Assembly: GCF_026626635.1 (NCBI RefSeq)
Contig: NZ_JAPNKA010000001.1
Location: forward strand, 13,146,001-13,210,000
Length of the DNA: 64,000 bases
Direction of reading: 5' to 3'
Source of the DNA: Archangium lansingense
Lineage (GTDB): Bacteria; Myxococcota; Myxococcia; Myxococcales; Myxococcaceae
Shown here one piece after another: positions 46,929-55,724 of this stretch. Below the pieces are notes generated by a model. It was given only the letters and a program-made list of their open reading frames with translations. It did no database searches and was not told where the DNA came from. Position numbers and translations under genes: made by a program. The stretch's first letter is position 1. Every line of letters begins with the position of its first letter.

Positions 46929-47142
46929 GTGCTGTCTCCCTTGAAAAAAGCCGCTGTTGGCCAGGAACGTGGGGAGCCGATGGCGGCTCGGCAGGGAGCG
47001 CCTCCCCGACAGGCCGCTCATCGGGGCGGCGCGTCATGGTTCGCTTCTCAACAGAGCCCCACCCGCAGGAGAGCGTTGGCCGAAACCGAGCCTTTCCCGA
47101 GAAGCTCCTTATACTGGGCCGCGGTAGGGGGTTCTCCAACAC

Positions 47143-48396
47143 ATGAGCAGTCGTAGACGCATCCTCGGGATGATTCTCGCGGGGGGCCAGGGCACGCGCC
47201 TGGCGCCCTTGACGTCCAAGCGCTCCAAGCCGGCCGTCCCCTTCGGGTCCAAGTTCCGCATCATCGACTTCGCCCTCAGCAACTTCCTCAACTCGGGCGT
47301 CTACGCCATCTACGTGCTGACGCAGTTCAAGGCCCAGTCGCTCACCGAGCACATCCAGCGCGGCTGGCGCTTCGGCTCGGGCCTGCTGGCCGACTACTTC
47401 ATCACGCTGGCGCCGGCGCAGATGTACCTCTACGAGCAGCTCGGCAACGTCTGGTACCGCGGCACGGCCGACGCCATCTACCAGAACCTCCACCTGGTGG
47501 AGAACTACCGCGCCGACGACGTGGCCATCTTCTCCGGCGACCACATCTACAAGATGAATGTGGCGCACATGCTGGAGCAGCACGAGGCCCACCGCGCCGA
47601 CATCACCATCGCCGCCTATCCCACGCCGCTGGCGGACGCCTCTCGCTTCGGCGTCATGCAGGTGGACGAGCGTGGCCGCGTCACCGAGTTCCAGGAGAAG
47701 CCCAAGGAGCCCAAGGCCATGCCAGGCAAGCCGAACATGGCCCTGTGCAGCATGGGCAACTACATCTTCAGCCGCCGCGTGCTCAGCGAGTTGCTGGAGG
47801 TGGATGCGCGCGCCGAGGGCTCACAGCACGACTTCGGCAAGGACGTGCTGCCGCGTGCGCTGCGCGATGGCTATCACATCCACGCGTATGACTTTCACTC
47901 CAACCCCATCCCCGGGCAGGCGCGCGCCAACACGTACTGGCGAGACGTGGGGACGCTCGAGGCCTACCACGAGGCCTCCATGGACCTGGTGTCCGTGGAT
48001 CCGCAGTTCGACGTCTTCAACCCGGAGTGGCCGCTGCGCACGGCCGTCGAGTACAGCCCCCCGGCCAAGTTCGTCCACGAGGCGGGCGAGCGCGTGGGCC
48101 GCGCGCTCAACTCCATGGTGGCCGGCGGCTGCATCATCTCGGGCGGCACGGTGCGCGAGAGCATCCTCTCCCGCCGGGTGCGGGTGAACTCCTACTCACT
48201 GGTGGAGCGCTCCGTCATCTTCGACGAGGTGGACATCGGCCGGCACGCCAAGGTGCGCAACGCCATCATCGACAAGGACGTGCGCGTGCCACCCAACGCG
48301 AAGATTGGTTTCGACCTGGAGCAGGACAAGGCGCGCGGCTTCACCGTCACCGACAACGGCATCGTCGTGGTGCCCAAGGGCTACAAGTTCGACTGA
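47143..48396 (+). CDS. glgC: Glucose-1-phosphate adenylyltransferase (ADP-glucose pyrophosphorylase)
   Basis: The product has 417 residues. It makes ADP-glucose for glycogen. The nucleotide loop LAGGQGTRLAPLTSKRSKPAVPFG is at residues 9-32. The catalytic DHIYKMN, glucose-1-phosphate loop EFQEKPK and the C-terminal left-handed beta-helix (GGTVRESILSRRVRVNSYSLVERSVIFDEVDIGRHAKVRNAIIDKDV) follow. It fits with pgm in the same window. The allosteric regulation (fructose 1,6-bisphosphate or AMP type) cannot be seen from the sequence. Confidence 0.97.
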   Translation: MSSRRRILGMILAGGQGTRLAPLTSKRSKPAVPFGSKFRIIDFALSNFLNSGVYAIYVLTQFKAQSLTEHIQRGWRFGSGLLADYFITLAPAQMYLYEQLGNVWYRGTADAIYQNLHLVENYRADDVAIFSGDHIYKMNVAHMLEQHEAHRADITIAAYPTPLADASRFGVMQVDERGRVTEFQEKPKEPKAMPGKPNMALCSMGNYIFSRRVLSELLEVDARAEGSQHDFGKDVLPRALRDGYHIHAYDFHSNPIPGQARANTYWRDVGTLEAYHEASMDLVSVDPQFDVFNPEWPLRTAVEYSPPAKFVHEAGERVGRALNSMVAGGCIISGGTVRESILSRRVRVNSYSLVERSVIFDEVDIGRHAKVRNAIIDKDVRVPPNAKIGFDLEQDKARGFTVTDNGIVVVPKGYKFD

Positions 48397-48418
48397 GGCT
48401 CAAGCCGGGCGCCCCCAT

Positions 48419-49213
48419 TCACTGCCCGAGTGATTGGGGCGGCGGCGGGGCTTTGACGACGACCGAGTAGCATTGCCCCTGGTACTCGTGGAGCTCTTCC
48501 GGGCACGGTGCCTTGAGCTGGTGAGGCATCCAGCAACCGCCCACGATCTCCACCTCGACACGAGGGGTGCAGGGAGGGCGCTTCTGCCCTTTATAGGCCT
48601 TGCGCGGCATGGGGTAGGTGAGAGCCGGCAGCCCCCCATCCGCGATACCCTCGAGCGAGCGGCCTTCGGGGGGGAGCACATTGTCTGTCGGCACCTCCTG
48701 ACTCATGGGCGCTGGCGCGGCATCCACCACGAGCTCCGAGCCGTCTGGCGGAGGGCTCACGGAGGCCGGGCGGAGCAGCACGAAGGCCAGGGCACACACC
48801 GCGGCGGCTCCAGCCAGCGAAAACCCCAGTCGCCACCGGAGCCGAGGCTCGTTGGAGTCGGGGAGGGCACGGGCCATACGCGTCACTCCATCGCGCACAT
48901 CCTCGAACAGGCACACCAGCGCCTCCGAGGAGTACTTGTCGGGAGCCACGACCCAAGAGGACTTCTCTACCTCCACGGCGAGGTAGCCAGGTGAGCCCGA
49001 GGAGATGCAGCGCACCTGCCAGTCCGTCAGCGGCGCCGCACCGTCCTCAGTGGAGGGCACAAGCACCAGGGCCGGCGCCCCGCTCGTCTCGTGCGTGGCC
49101 CGGTAGAGCTCTCCCCGGCTGTGCTCGTCCTGCGCCACCTGCTCGTGGAGCTGGTACGGCCCCACCTGCTCCGCCTCCTCCCAACTCGACTCGGACTTCT
49201 TCTCCTCGTCCAC
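48419..49213 (-). CDS. Degenerate kinase-like membrane protein
   Basis: The product has 264 residues from GTG 49213 with a GAGGAG site; a longer frame exists but has no ribosome site. The N-terminus (VGPYQLHEQVAQDEHSRGELYRATHETSGAPALVLVPS) looks like the G-loop lobe of Ser/Thr kinases, but lacks the Gly-rich loop, catalytic Lys, HRD and DFG. A single transmembrane helix (LGFSLAGAAAVCALAFVLL, about residues 147-165) is followed by a Pro-rich region and a conserved end (KGQKRPPCTPRVEVEIVGGCWMPHQLKAPCPEELHEYQGQCYSVVV) with paired Cys that also ends many myxobacterial kinases. Probably a sensor or decoy protein. Confidence 0.7.
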   Translation of the reverse strand: MDEEKKSESSWEEAEQVGPYQLHEQVAQDEHSRGELYRATHETSGAPALVLVPSTEDGAAPLTDWQVRCISSGSPGYLAVEVEKSSWVVAPDKYSSEALVCLFEDVRDGVTRMARALPDSNEPRLRWRLGFSLAGAAAVCALAFVLLRPASVSPPPDGSELVVDAAPAPMSQEVPTDNVLPPEGRSLEGIADGGLPALTYPMPRKAYKGQKRPPCTPRVEVEIVGGCWMPHQLKAPCPEELHEYQGQCYSVVVKAPPPPQSLGQ

Positions 49214-49479
49214 GCGTGCTCCTCGCTGGCCTCCTCGCCCACCCGAGGCCCGTTGCACGTGTTTGCACCGGGTCAGGCCGTCGATCCAGGAGCCACTTGG
49301 TGCATCACGCGCTTCCTACCACGCAGGTGGCACGCGAGTCCGTAGCCCGTCCCCCTGCTGAGGTGCCGCTCGGTCGAGTCGGAGGGGGAGCCCAGCACCC
49401 CGTTGCTGGGCTCGCGACCCATGAGCGCCCATGCTTACGCATGAGGCACCTTCGAAGGCGGGACGAAAGGACGACAGTC

Positions 49480-49959
49480 ATGCAACCTGAGACCCAGCGG
49501 GCGAGCGTCACCACTCCGACCGAACGCGAAATCCGAATCGAGCGAGTCTTCAACGCGTCCCGCGAGCGCGTGTGGCTGGCGATGACGGATCCAGACCTGG
49601 TCGCGCATTGGTGGGGCCGAGGCAACAAGCTGGTCATCGAGCGCCTGGAAGTTCAACGAGGTGGGCACTGGCGCTTCGTCGAGCACAGCCGCGAGGGAAT
49701 TGATGGATTCGAAGGCCGCTATCGCGAGGTGAAGCAGCCCGAGCGCCTCGTGCACACGTTCGAGTGGGATGGCATGCCGGGCTACGTGGCGATCGAAACC
49801 GTCACGCTCGAGGCGCTTCCCGACGGCCGCACCCGGGTCATCAACACGTCCCTCTTCCACACCACCGAGGAGCGAGACGGAATGCTGAAATCGGGAATGG
49901 AGCAAGGCCTCAACGAGAGCTACGCCGCACTCGACAAGCTGCTGGCCACGGTCTCCTAG
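49480..49959 (+). CDS. SRPBCC/AHSA1-type protein
   Basis: The product has 159 residues from ATG 49480, with AAGGA upstream. It resembles the SRPBCC/AHSA1 polyketide-cyclase-like group: IRIERVFNASRERVWLAMTDPDLVAHWWGRGN at the N-terminus and ERDGMLKSGMEQGLNESYAALDKLLATV at the C-terminus. These proteins bind hydrophobic ligands or act as stress co-chaperones. The ligand is unknown. It is a monocistronic gene on the plus strand. Confidence 0.88.
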   Translation: MQPETQRASVTTPTEREIRIERVFNASRERVWLAMTDPDLVAHWWGRGNKLVIERLEVQRGGHWRFVEHSREGIDGFEGRYREVKQPERLVHTFEWDGMPGYVAIETVTLEALPDGRTRVINTSLFHTTEERDGMLKSGMEQGLNESYAALDKLLATVS

Positions 49960-50158
49960 CGCCAGGAATCCAGTCACCGGTCCGGAGGGGAATGCGCGGC
50001 TCCCTCCGGGTTCGGCGACCTGACTCCGCCCCTGCTGACAGAGTTCCTCGCGTCGCGCGTGGTGTGGACTCCCGGCCCCCGGGTACCGGGTCAACGCATA
50101 GGAGAAGGAGGCCGACTGAGTTGAGGTAGCGTCGGCGTTTCATGATACGGACTCGGCC

Positions 50159-50851
50159 ATGGCCACCAGGACATTCCCACAGAGGCTCATGGCGGCGAGC
50201 CTCTGCCTTCTCCTTGTTTCCTGTAGCGCCCCCCGGCCCCTGGTCGCGACCCAGAGCCCCACCGGCCCTCACGACCTGGCCAGTTACGCGCTCCTCATCC
50301 AGGAGATGCCGGATGGGAGGGTAACACACACCTGGAAGCCGCTCTGGGAGTTCGACCTGACGAAGCTCCAACGCCCCCTGAGCGCGATGAGCTCGAACCG
50401 AGGCATCGTGCGCGCCTCCACGGCGGCTCTGGAGGCGTATTGCGAAGGTCGGCGAATCCAGTGCGAGCAGGACTGCCTCGCGAGTAGCAGACCGGTCAAG
50501 GTCGGCCACTGGATCTATCAAGAGGCCAAGACGAAGCCGTGGCGCGAAGCCAAGTGGCGGTGGTGTCCGACTCATTGCTTGGAACAGGCAGTCCAGTGCA
50601 ATAAGGGAAGGGGCAGCTGGGCCGAAGAATATTCTGCGGAGTTCAATGCGATAGAGCCCGCGGTTGATTGGCTCAAGACGCACCGCGAGGAGATTCTCGT
50701 GGGCACCGTCATCGTCATCGCCGGAGTCGCCTTCGTTGCCGCGGTCGCCGCCTCTGGCGGAGGTGCTCTCATCTTGACGCCGCTCGTGTTCTTCGCGGAG
50801 AGCCCCCCTGGGTTGCCAGCCGCCCCCCCCATCGCGGAGGCGACCCGATGA
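50159..50851 (+). CDS. Lipoprotein with long hydrophobic C-terminal segment, partner of next gene
   Basis: The product has 230 residues. A lipoprotein signal (LMAASLCLLLVSCSA) gives lipidated Cys at about residue 21. The soluble middle has paired Cys patterns (CEGRRIQCEQDC and CPTHCLEQAVQC). Residues about 180-215 form a long hydrophobic stretch (ILVGTVIVIAGVAFVAAVAA...ALILTPLVFFA), then a short polar end. Its layout (lipoprotein, Cys-rich middle, hydrophobic linker) looks like the N-terminal carrier half of myxobacterial lipoprotein toxins, but no toxin domain follows. It overlaps the next gene by 4 bp (ATGA), so the two are co-translated. Confidence 0.55.
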   Translation: MATRTFPQRLMAASLCLLLVSCSAPRPLVATQSPTGPHDLASYALLIQEMPDGRVTHTWKPLWEFDLTKLQRPLSAMSSNRGIVRASTAALEAYCEGRRIQCEQDCLASSRPVKVGHWIYQEAKTKPWREAKWRWCPTHCLEQAVQCNKGRGSWAEEYSAEFNAIEPAVDWLKTHREEILVGTVIVIAGVAFVAAVAASGGGALILTPLVFFAESPPGLPAAPPIAEATR

Positions 50852-51690
50852 GCATCTATCAATCCCTTCACAGCGCATTTCTATTCGCCGCGTCTCAACG
50901 GCGCGCAGCAGAGCTCGAAGGTAGGGACAAAGAACAAAGGCTCTGGATTCAGGTGAACACGTACAGGGACTTCATCATGGCAACAGGCCAAGTCTACCTG
51001 TTCGAAGACTACCTCAAGGGGGTCTCTCCCACGCCACGATCCCAAGCGAGCACCGCCCTCGGGGCCCGCCAGGCTATGAACTCGCAAGGGGTCATGGCAC
51101 TTCTCCTGAAGGCTTTCGACGAGACGCCTGCGCCTGAGCAGAAGCAGTCCGTGAGCCTCCTCATCAACCAGGTCAACTTCATCGCCGACACTGGACAACT
51201 CGAGGCCTGCGAGGACTACATCAACAACCGCCTCGGCCATGCTCCGATCGCCATCGCTCATTTCACGACGCACGATGAGGCGGAAGCCTGGCTAAAGGGC
51301 CTCGCGGAGCCCCCCAGTCCGGCGTTGATACTCATTGGCGATGAGTATCATCAGATGTGGTATGATCGTGGAGACAACACTCGCGGCATGTACCGTGAGT
51401 ACATGATCGAGCCCTACGTCGAAGGAGTCGTCGCGGAAGGAATACCTCCCAACCCGCCATCATTTGAAACCCGTGCGGATGCAGAGGCGTGGCTGGAGAA
51501 CCACCCTGCCGCTCCCTTTGAGTTCGTGTCAATCGGCGGGGCGCACTACCTCGCGGTGCACCACCAGAGGCTGAAGCGCTACACGCTTCACCACGTGGCC
51601 TCCACCCTGACGCAATGGGAGGAGAGGAAGCGGACCGTCGAGCGTGAGGAGGCCCGGAATGCAGCAGCGGATGCCGATGGAGAGGGCTGA
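50848..51690 (+). CDS. Cytoplasmic hypothetical protein coupled to the lipoprotein
   Basis: The product has 280 residues from ATG 50848, whose ATGA overlaps the stop of the lipoprotein gene. The first 110 residues are helical, with QRRAAELEGRDKEQRLWIQVNTYRDFIMATGQVYLFEDYL. The second part repeats a HFTTHDEAEAWLKG and ETRADAEAWLENHP motif with beta strands (PALILIGDEYHQMWYD, FEFVSIGGAHYLAVH). I recognise no family. No signal peptide. A regulator or immunity-type partner of the lipoprotein is possible from the gene order alone. Confidence 0.6.
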   Translation: MSIYQSLHSAFLFAASQRRAAELEGRDKEQRLWIQVNTYRDFIMATGQVYLFEDYLKGVSPTPRSQASTALGARQAMNSQGVMALLLKAFDETPAPEQKQSVSLLINQVNFIADTGQLEACEDYINNRLGHAPIAIAHFTTHDEAEAWLKGLAEPPSPALILIGDEYHQMWYDRGDNTRGMYREYMIEPYVEGVVAEGIPPNPPSFETRADAEAWLENHPAAPFEFVSIGGAHYLAVHHQRLKRYTLHHVASTLTQWEERKRTVEREEARNAAADADGEG

Positions 51691-51722
51691 AGGTGGCCGC
51701 GTCTAATCGCGTCTCGAGCCGC

Positions 51723-52172
51723 TCACCCCTGGCTCACCCGGTCCGGCAGCTCGTTGCCCGCCACGTCCTCACCCGGAATGACGGTGCGCAGCAGTCCTCC
51801 AATGCGCTCCACCGCCGCCTCCAATCCGGACTCGGGCTCGCCCCGCTTGAAGCCCTCGGCCACCGCCTCCACCACGGACTCCCAGAAGCCGGGCATGGCC
51901 GCGCCGTGCACGCCCCGGCCCGCGAACACGGCCACTTTGCGATCCTCCACCGCCACATAGAGGATCACCCCGGTGTCCGCGGCCGTCTGACGCACGAGCT
52001 TCTCGAAGAGCGACATGGCCCGAGCCAGCGCGTTGCCGCCCACGCACCGGCGCTCCACGTGCACGAGGACCTCGCCCCGATTGCCCTGCTCCGCCCGGCG
52101 GATGGCCTCGACGAGACGCGCCTCCTCCTGGGGCGTCAACACCCGCTTCACCCGCTGCCACGGCCATTGCAT
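51723..52172 (-). CDS. TPM-domain protein
   Basis: The product has 149 residues from ATG 52172; upstream Met residues are possible. The TPM_phosphatase domain is seen in LTPQEEARLVEAIRRAEQGNRGEVLVHVERRC...GVILYVAVEDRKVAVFAGRGVHGAAMPGFWESVVEAVAEGFKRGE. Bacterial members are often membrane-associated, but no transmembrane helix is present here. Function remains poorly known. It lies alone between a coupled pair and a putative gene fragment. Confidence 0.82.
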   Translation of the reverse strand: MQWPWQRVKRVLTPQEEARLVEAIRRAEQGNRGEVLVHVERRCVGGNALARAMSLFEKLVRQTAADTGVILYVAVEDRKVAVFAGRGVHGAAMPGFWESVVEAVAEGFKRGEPESGLEAAVERIGGLLRTVIPGEDVAGNELPDRVSQG

Positions 52173-52301
52173 GCCCAGAGGATAGACCATCCCATGCCCA
52201 CCGACCCAGCCCCCCACACTGGCCTGGGGCGCCACACGCGCCGTCTCCGTACCTGCTTTTTTGCGTGAATACGGGCCCCCACTCGCCCGTCACCCCTCCG
52301 C

Positions 52302-52424
52302 ATGCGCAACACTTTTCGAGCCACAGTGCTGTCCGCACTGCTGGCCACGTTCGCGACGGCGGCGTGGGCCGACAACGACCCCGTGCCCGTGTCGCCGGTG
52401 TCAGTCCAGACGCCGGTGTCCGGA
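52302..52424 (+). pseudogene. Possible 5' fragment of a secreted protein gene
   Basis: MRNTFRATVLSALLATFATAAWADNDPVPVSP is a clean signal peptide plus the start of a mature chain. The frame then runs antisense into the opposing gene (stop at 52401), so the downstream open frame has no protein-like sequence. This looks like a truncated gene whose 3' part was lost when the opposing gene was placed here. No ribosome site is obvious, so the call is weak. Confidence 0.3.
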
Positions 52425-53075
52425 GATCTTCACCTGCGTGCGGAAGCGCACCTTGTAGACGAACACGCCGCCCGAGCCCGCGAACTGGAGCTGCGTGGGA
52501 TGCCGCTCACAGGGGGTATCCTCGTAGACGAAGTCGACCTGGAAGTTGTCGAGCATGGTGGGCAGTTTGGACGGAGACAGGTGCATGGAGATGAGCTGGG
52601 CCGTCTTCGCATCCACCACCGCCGTGCCCTTCATCCGCTTCTCGTCCTTCTTGCGCGGGGTGATCTTCACCGTGACCCATCCCTCGCGAGGACCCGGGAA
52701 CTGCTCGAACTGGTATTCGTCGCGGACCTTGGAGTGGAAGGGCGAGAGCTGCCCGCGCGGATCTTCGTTCTGGTTCTCATCCCGGGGCTCGGCCTTGAGC
52801 TGGCTGACCAGTTCCCCCTCTTCCTTCTCGGAGAGCTTCTTGCGCGACAACACCTTCGTCCCCGCGCGGAGCACCTCGTAACTGCGAGTGAGCCGCCCGA
52901 TGCTCTTCCCCTCCTTGTCCAACTGCTCCGTCACCGAGCTCTCCACGAAGAGGCAGGAGGGAACCGCCAGCTTCTTCTCCTCGGCTTCACCAAGCCGCTC
53001 GAGGAGCTCCTCCAAGGGCATATCCGCCCGGGCGGAGGCGGCGAAGAGCAACATCAGAACGGAGAGCGCGCGCAT
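52401..53075 (-). CDS. Secreted LolA-fold-like protein
   Basis: The product has 224 residues. A Sec signal peptide (MRALSVLMLLFAASARA) is followed by a domain with EGWVTVKITPRKKDEKRMKGTAVVDAKTAQLISMHLSPSKLPTMLDNFQVDFVYE. Alternating beta strands of this kind resemble LolA/LolB lipoprotein-carrier folds, but no specific family motif is certain. A single Cys pair (C41, C about 194) is present. It is divergent from the next lipoprotein gene. Function unknown, perhaps periplasmic lipid or protein handling. Confidence 0.65.
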   Translation of the reverse strand: MRALSVLMLLFAASARADMPLEELLERLGEAEEKKLAVPSCLFVESSVTEQLDKEGKSIGRLTRSYEVLRAGTKVLSRKKLSEKEEGELVSQLKAEPRDENQNEDPRGQLSPFHSKVRDEYQFEQFPGPREGWVTVKITPRKKDEKRMKGTAVVDAKTAQLISMHLSPSKLPTMLDNFQVDFVYEDTPCERHPTQLQFAGSGGVFVYKVRFRTQVKISGHRRLD

Positions 53076-53183
53076 GGCGCATCAACCTAGTCACTCCGGG
53101 CCAATCCCAGAGCAGCCCCGATAGCTTCTGGGCCTGAGATTGAGAGGTGCACAACAACGTTCCTCCACCTTTTGTAGGAAACC

Positions 53184-53789
53184 ATGGCCCTCGAAGAGCT
53201 CCACCCCATGTATGGCAGGCATTCGCGCATGACCTCGATCGCAAAACTGATGCTTCCGCTCCTGCTGCTGTGCACCGGTTGTTCGGTGACGGTGGCCCAG
53301 CTCAACCCATCCCCGAACCTGGATCTGCCCCCCACTTCCCAGAGCCTCTCGCTCAAGCTGGAGGACGCAGTGAGTGACTCGCTGGTCGTTCCCGTCGGTC
53401 CCGCGTACGCGCAGATGGAGGTGAACGACTGGCGGCACAGTCTCGAGCGGGGTTTCACCAACGCCTTCAAGAACAGCCACTCCCTGGGGAACGGGCCCAC
53501 CGAACTGACGCTGCAGTTGCTCGAGGTCCACCCCGGCCTCATCCTTGGTAGCGCGGGCGGCGAAAACTCCAAGGCCACCGGGCAGCTCCGCTACAAGGCC
53601 CGCCTCCTGGATGCGAACGGAAACATCGTCAAGCGGCTCACCGGCACGGCCATCGGGCACAAAGATGCGCTGGGGCGACGCGACATCCCCCTGGCCATCC
53701 AGAGCGCGGTGGAGACGATGTATGAGGAAATCGCCGCGAGCTTCTTCGGCGCCTCGGTGTCGGGTGTCTCGCCCTCGGCGGCGAACTGA
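53184..53789 (+). CDS. YajG/DUF4410-like lipoprotein
   Basis: The product has 201 residues from ATG 53184, favoured by an AGGA site; the alternative ATG 53229 gives a shorter signal peptide. The lipobox is LLLCTGCS (Cys near residue 33). The mature domain shows LQLLEVHPGLILGSAGG, GQLRYKARLLDANGNIVKRLTGTAIG and LAIQSAVETMYEEIAASFF, a pattern seen in small outer-membrane lipoproteins (YajG or DUF4410 type). No catalytic motif. A GC hairpin follows its stop codon. Confidence 0.7.
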   Translation: MALEELHPMYGRHSRMTSIAKLMLPLLLLCTGCSVTVAQLNPSPNLDLPPTSQSLSLKLEDAVSDSLVVPVGPAYAQMEVNDWRHSLERGFTNAFKNSHSLGNGPTELTLQLLEVHPGLILGSAGGENSKATGQLRYKARLLDANGNIVKRLTGTAIGHKDALGRRDIPLAIQSAVETMYEEIAASFFGASVSGVSPSAAN

Positions 53790-53793
53790 GCCA

Positions 53794-53811
53794 GCCGGCG
53801 CCAGGGCCGGC
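53794..53811. terminator. Hairpin between convergent genes
   Basis: GCCGGC (53794-53799) pairs with GCCGGC (53806-53811) over a 6-nt loop. It sits in the 34-bp gap between a lipoprotein gene and hmuV, which face each other. No T-run follows. Confidence 0.4.
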
Positions 53812-53823
53812 AACCTCGGGGCT

Positions 53824-54645
53824 TCAGGGGTGCTGCGCGAAGAGCGCCTCGCTCGGCCGCTCCCCCGAGACGATCATCGGGCAGTCCAGCCAGGGATGAC
53901 GCACGGTCGTCATCGGGTAGCCGAAGGCCCGGCTCAGGATGTCCGTCGTCATGACCTCGTGCGGCGGGCCGTAGGCAATGGCCTGACGCTCGGCGAGGAC
54001 CAGGACCTTGTCCGCGTACTGAGCCACCAGGTTCAGGTCATGGAGGATGAGGAGCGCCGCGACACCCTCCCGGGTCAGCTCCTTCACGCACCCCAAGGCC
54101 TTGTGCTGATGGGCGACGTCCAGGCTGCTCGTGGGCTCATCCAGCAGGAGCAACCGGCTTCCGTCGTTCTCGTAAATCTGAGCGAGCACCCGCGCGAGGT
54201 GGACGCGCTGCTGCTCTCCGCCTGAGAGCGTCAGGTAGTTGCGCCCTTCGTACCCCGCGAGCCCCACCCGCTCCAGGCAGACCCGGGCGATCCGCGCGTC
54301 CTCCCGAGACTCCAACCGGTGCTGCTGGTGGGGGATTCGCCCCAGCATCACGACCTCCAGGGCCTCGTAGGCGAACTGGAGGTTCGTGGTCTGGGGCAGC
54401 ACGGCCCTTCTCCGCGCGAGCTCGGCCTTCGAGCCGCTGCCCATGGGGGCCCCGAAGACGCGGATCTCTCCACGCTGGCACGGCAGCTCTCCCGTCAGGT
54501 GCTTGAAGAGCGTGCTCTTCCCCGCGCCATTGCGTCCGATGACGACCGTGAACTCACCAGGCGTCAAGGTCAGGTGGATGCCGGACAGCAGCTGCGTCTC
54601 GCCGAGACGGCAATGGAGATCCCGGACTTCGAGTGCCACGGTCAT
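53824..54645 (-). CDS. hmuV: Heme ABC transporter ATP-binding protein HmuV
   Basis: The product has 273 residues from ATG 54645. This is the ATPase of a heme or iron-siderophore importer: Walker A GRNGAGKST (residues 37-45), Q-loop LPQTTNLQF, signature LSGGEQQR, Walker B LLLLDEPTSSLD, and H-loop LILHDLN. Its ATG overlaps the stop of the upstream permease gene as ATGA. FecE/BtuD-type relatives share these motifs, so the exact substrate depends on the binding protein, which is HmuT-like. It is the last gene of the hmuTUV operon. Confidence 0.9.
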   Translation of the reverse strand: MTVALEVRDLHCRLGETQLLSGIHLTLTPGEFTVVIGRNGAGKSTLFKHLTGELPCQRGEIRVFGAPMGSGSKAELARRRAVLPQTTNLQFAYEALEVVMLGRIPHQQHRLESREDARIARVCLERVGLAGYEGRNYLTLSGGEQQRVHLARVLAQIYENDGSRLLLLDEPTSSLDVAHQHKALGCVKELTREGVAALLILHDLNLVAQYADKVLVLAERQAIAYGPPHEVMTTDILSRAFGYPMTTVRHPWLDCPMIVSGERPSEALFAQHP

Positions 54646-55724
54646 AGCGCGTGGGTCCTCCGCTGCCGCAAGAGCAGGTACAGGAAGAAGGGCGCGCCGG
54701 CGAGCGCGGTCACGATGCCGATGGGCAGCTCGGAGGGAACCACGACGGTGCGGGCGACCAGATCCGCGAGGGCCAGCAGCGCCGCGCCCAGGAGCGCGGA
54801 CAGGGGCAGCAGGACACGGTGGTTGGGGCCCAGCCAGAGCCGGACGAGGTGGGGGACGACGAGCCCGAGGAAACCAATCATGCCGGAGACAGCGACTGCC
54901 GCCCCCACGCCCAGGGCGACGAACACCACGAGCATCCACTTCGTCCGCTCCACCGAGATGCCCAGGTGACTGGCGTTCGTCTCACCCAGGAGGAGCGCAT
55001 TGAGCGGGTTCGCGAGGAACACCATTCCCACGGTGCAGAGGAGGATCAGGGGCGTGATGGTGGCGACCAGCGGCCACGTCGCTCCCGCGAGCGAGCCGAG
55101 CTGCCAGAAGGTGATGGTCCTCAGCTGGTCGTCGGTCGAGAGATAGGTGAAGAGGCCGGTTCCGGCCGTGCAGAGGGCGTTGATGGCGACTCCGCACAAC
55201 AGCATCATCGTGACCTGGGTCTTCCCGTTCTCCTGAGCGAGCGAGGAGATGAGGAGGATGGCCGCGAGGCTCCCGGCGAACGCCGCCAGCGGGAGGGTGT
55301 AGAACCCGAAGAGCTGGAGCTTGAGCACCGTGACCGCGGACACGGCGACCGAGGCTCCGCTCGACACGCCGAGGAGCCCGGGGTCCGCGAGCGGATTGCG
55401 GAAGAGCCCCTGAAGGGCCACGCCAGCGATGGAGAGCGCGGCACCGACCAGGACGCCCAGGAGGACGCGGGGGAGGCGGATGACGGTGAGGACCGCCGCC
55501 TGCTGCTCCGAGAACTCGGCGAGCGGCGGCAGCCCGACGTGCGACAGGAGGATGGAGAGCACCTGGAGCGGGCTGATGGACACGGCCCCGACACCAAGCG
55601 AGGCCACTCCACACACGAGCAGAAACGGCACGAGGAGGAGCAGGCCCTGGGTCCTCTTGATTCGGACCTTCGGGACGTACTCACTCACCGACCAGGTGCT
55701 GCTCTCAACGCGAAGGCTTTGCAT
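54642..55724 (-). CDS. hmuU: Heme ABC transporter permease HmuU
   Basis: The product has 360 residues from ATG 55724; the open frame upstream overlaps hmuT. It is a FecCD-type permease of about ten helices. Motifs RLPRVLLGVLVGAALSIAGVALQGLFRNPLADPGLLGVSSGA (residues about 65-105) and GMIGFLGLVVPHLVRLWLGPNHRVLLPLSALLGA are the family's conserved cytoplasmic and membrane segments. It overlaps hmuT by 20 bp and hmuV by 4 bp, so the operon is tightly packed. Confidence 0.93.
   Translation of the reverse strand: MQSLRVESSTWSVSEYVPKVRIKRTQGLLLLVPFLLVCGVASLGVGAVSISPLQVLSILLSHVGLPPLAEFSEQQAAVLTVIRLPRVLLGVLVGAALSIAGVALQGLFRNPLADPGLLGVSSGASVAVSAVTVLKLQLFGFYTLPLAAFAGSLAAILLISSLAQENGKTQVTMMLLCGVAINALCTAGTGLFTYLSTDDQLRTITFWQLGSLAGATWPLVATITPLILLCTVGMVFLANPLNALLLGETNASHLGISVERTKWMLVVFVALGVGAAVAVSGMIGFLGLVVPHLVRLWLGPNHRVLLPLSALLGAALLALADLVARTVVVPSELPIGIVTALAGAPFFLYLLLRQRRTHAL

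Noticed and set aside
52302..53090. 262-residue plus-strand ORF after the signal peptide
   Set aside because: Beyond about 40 residues it is antisense to a credible secreted protein gene, so only the signal-peptide fragment may be a remnant.
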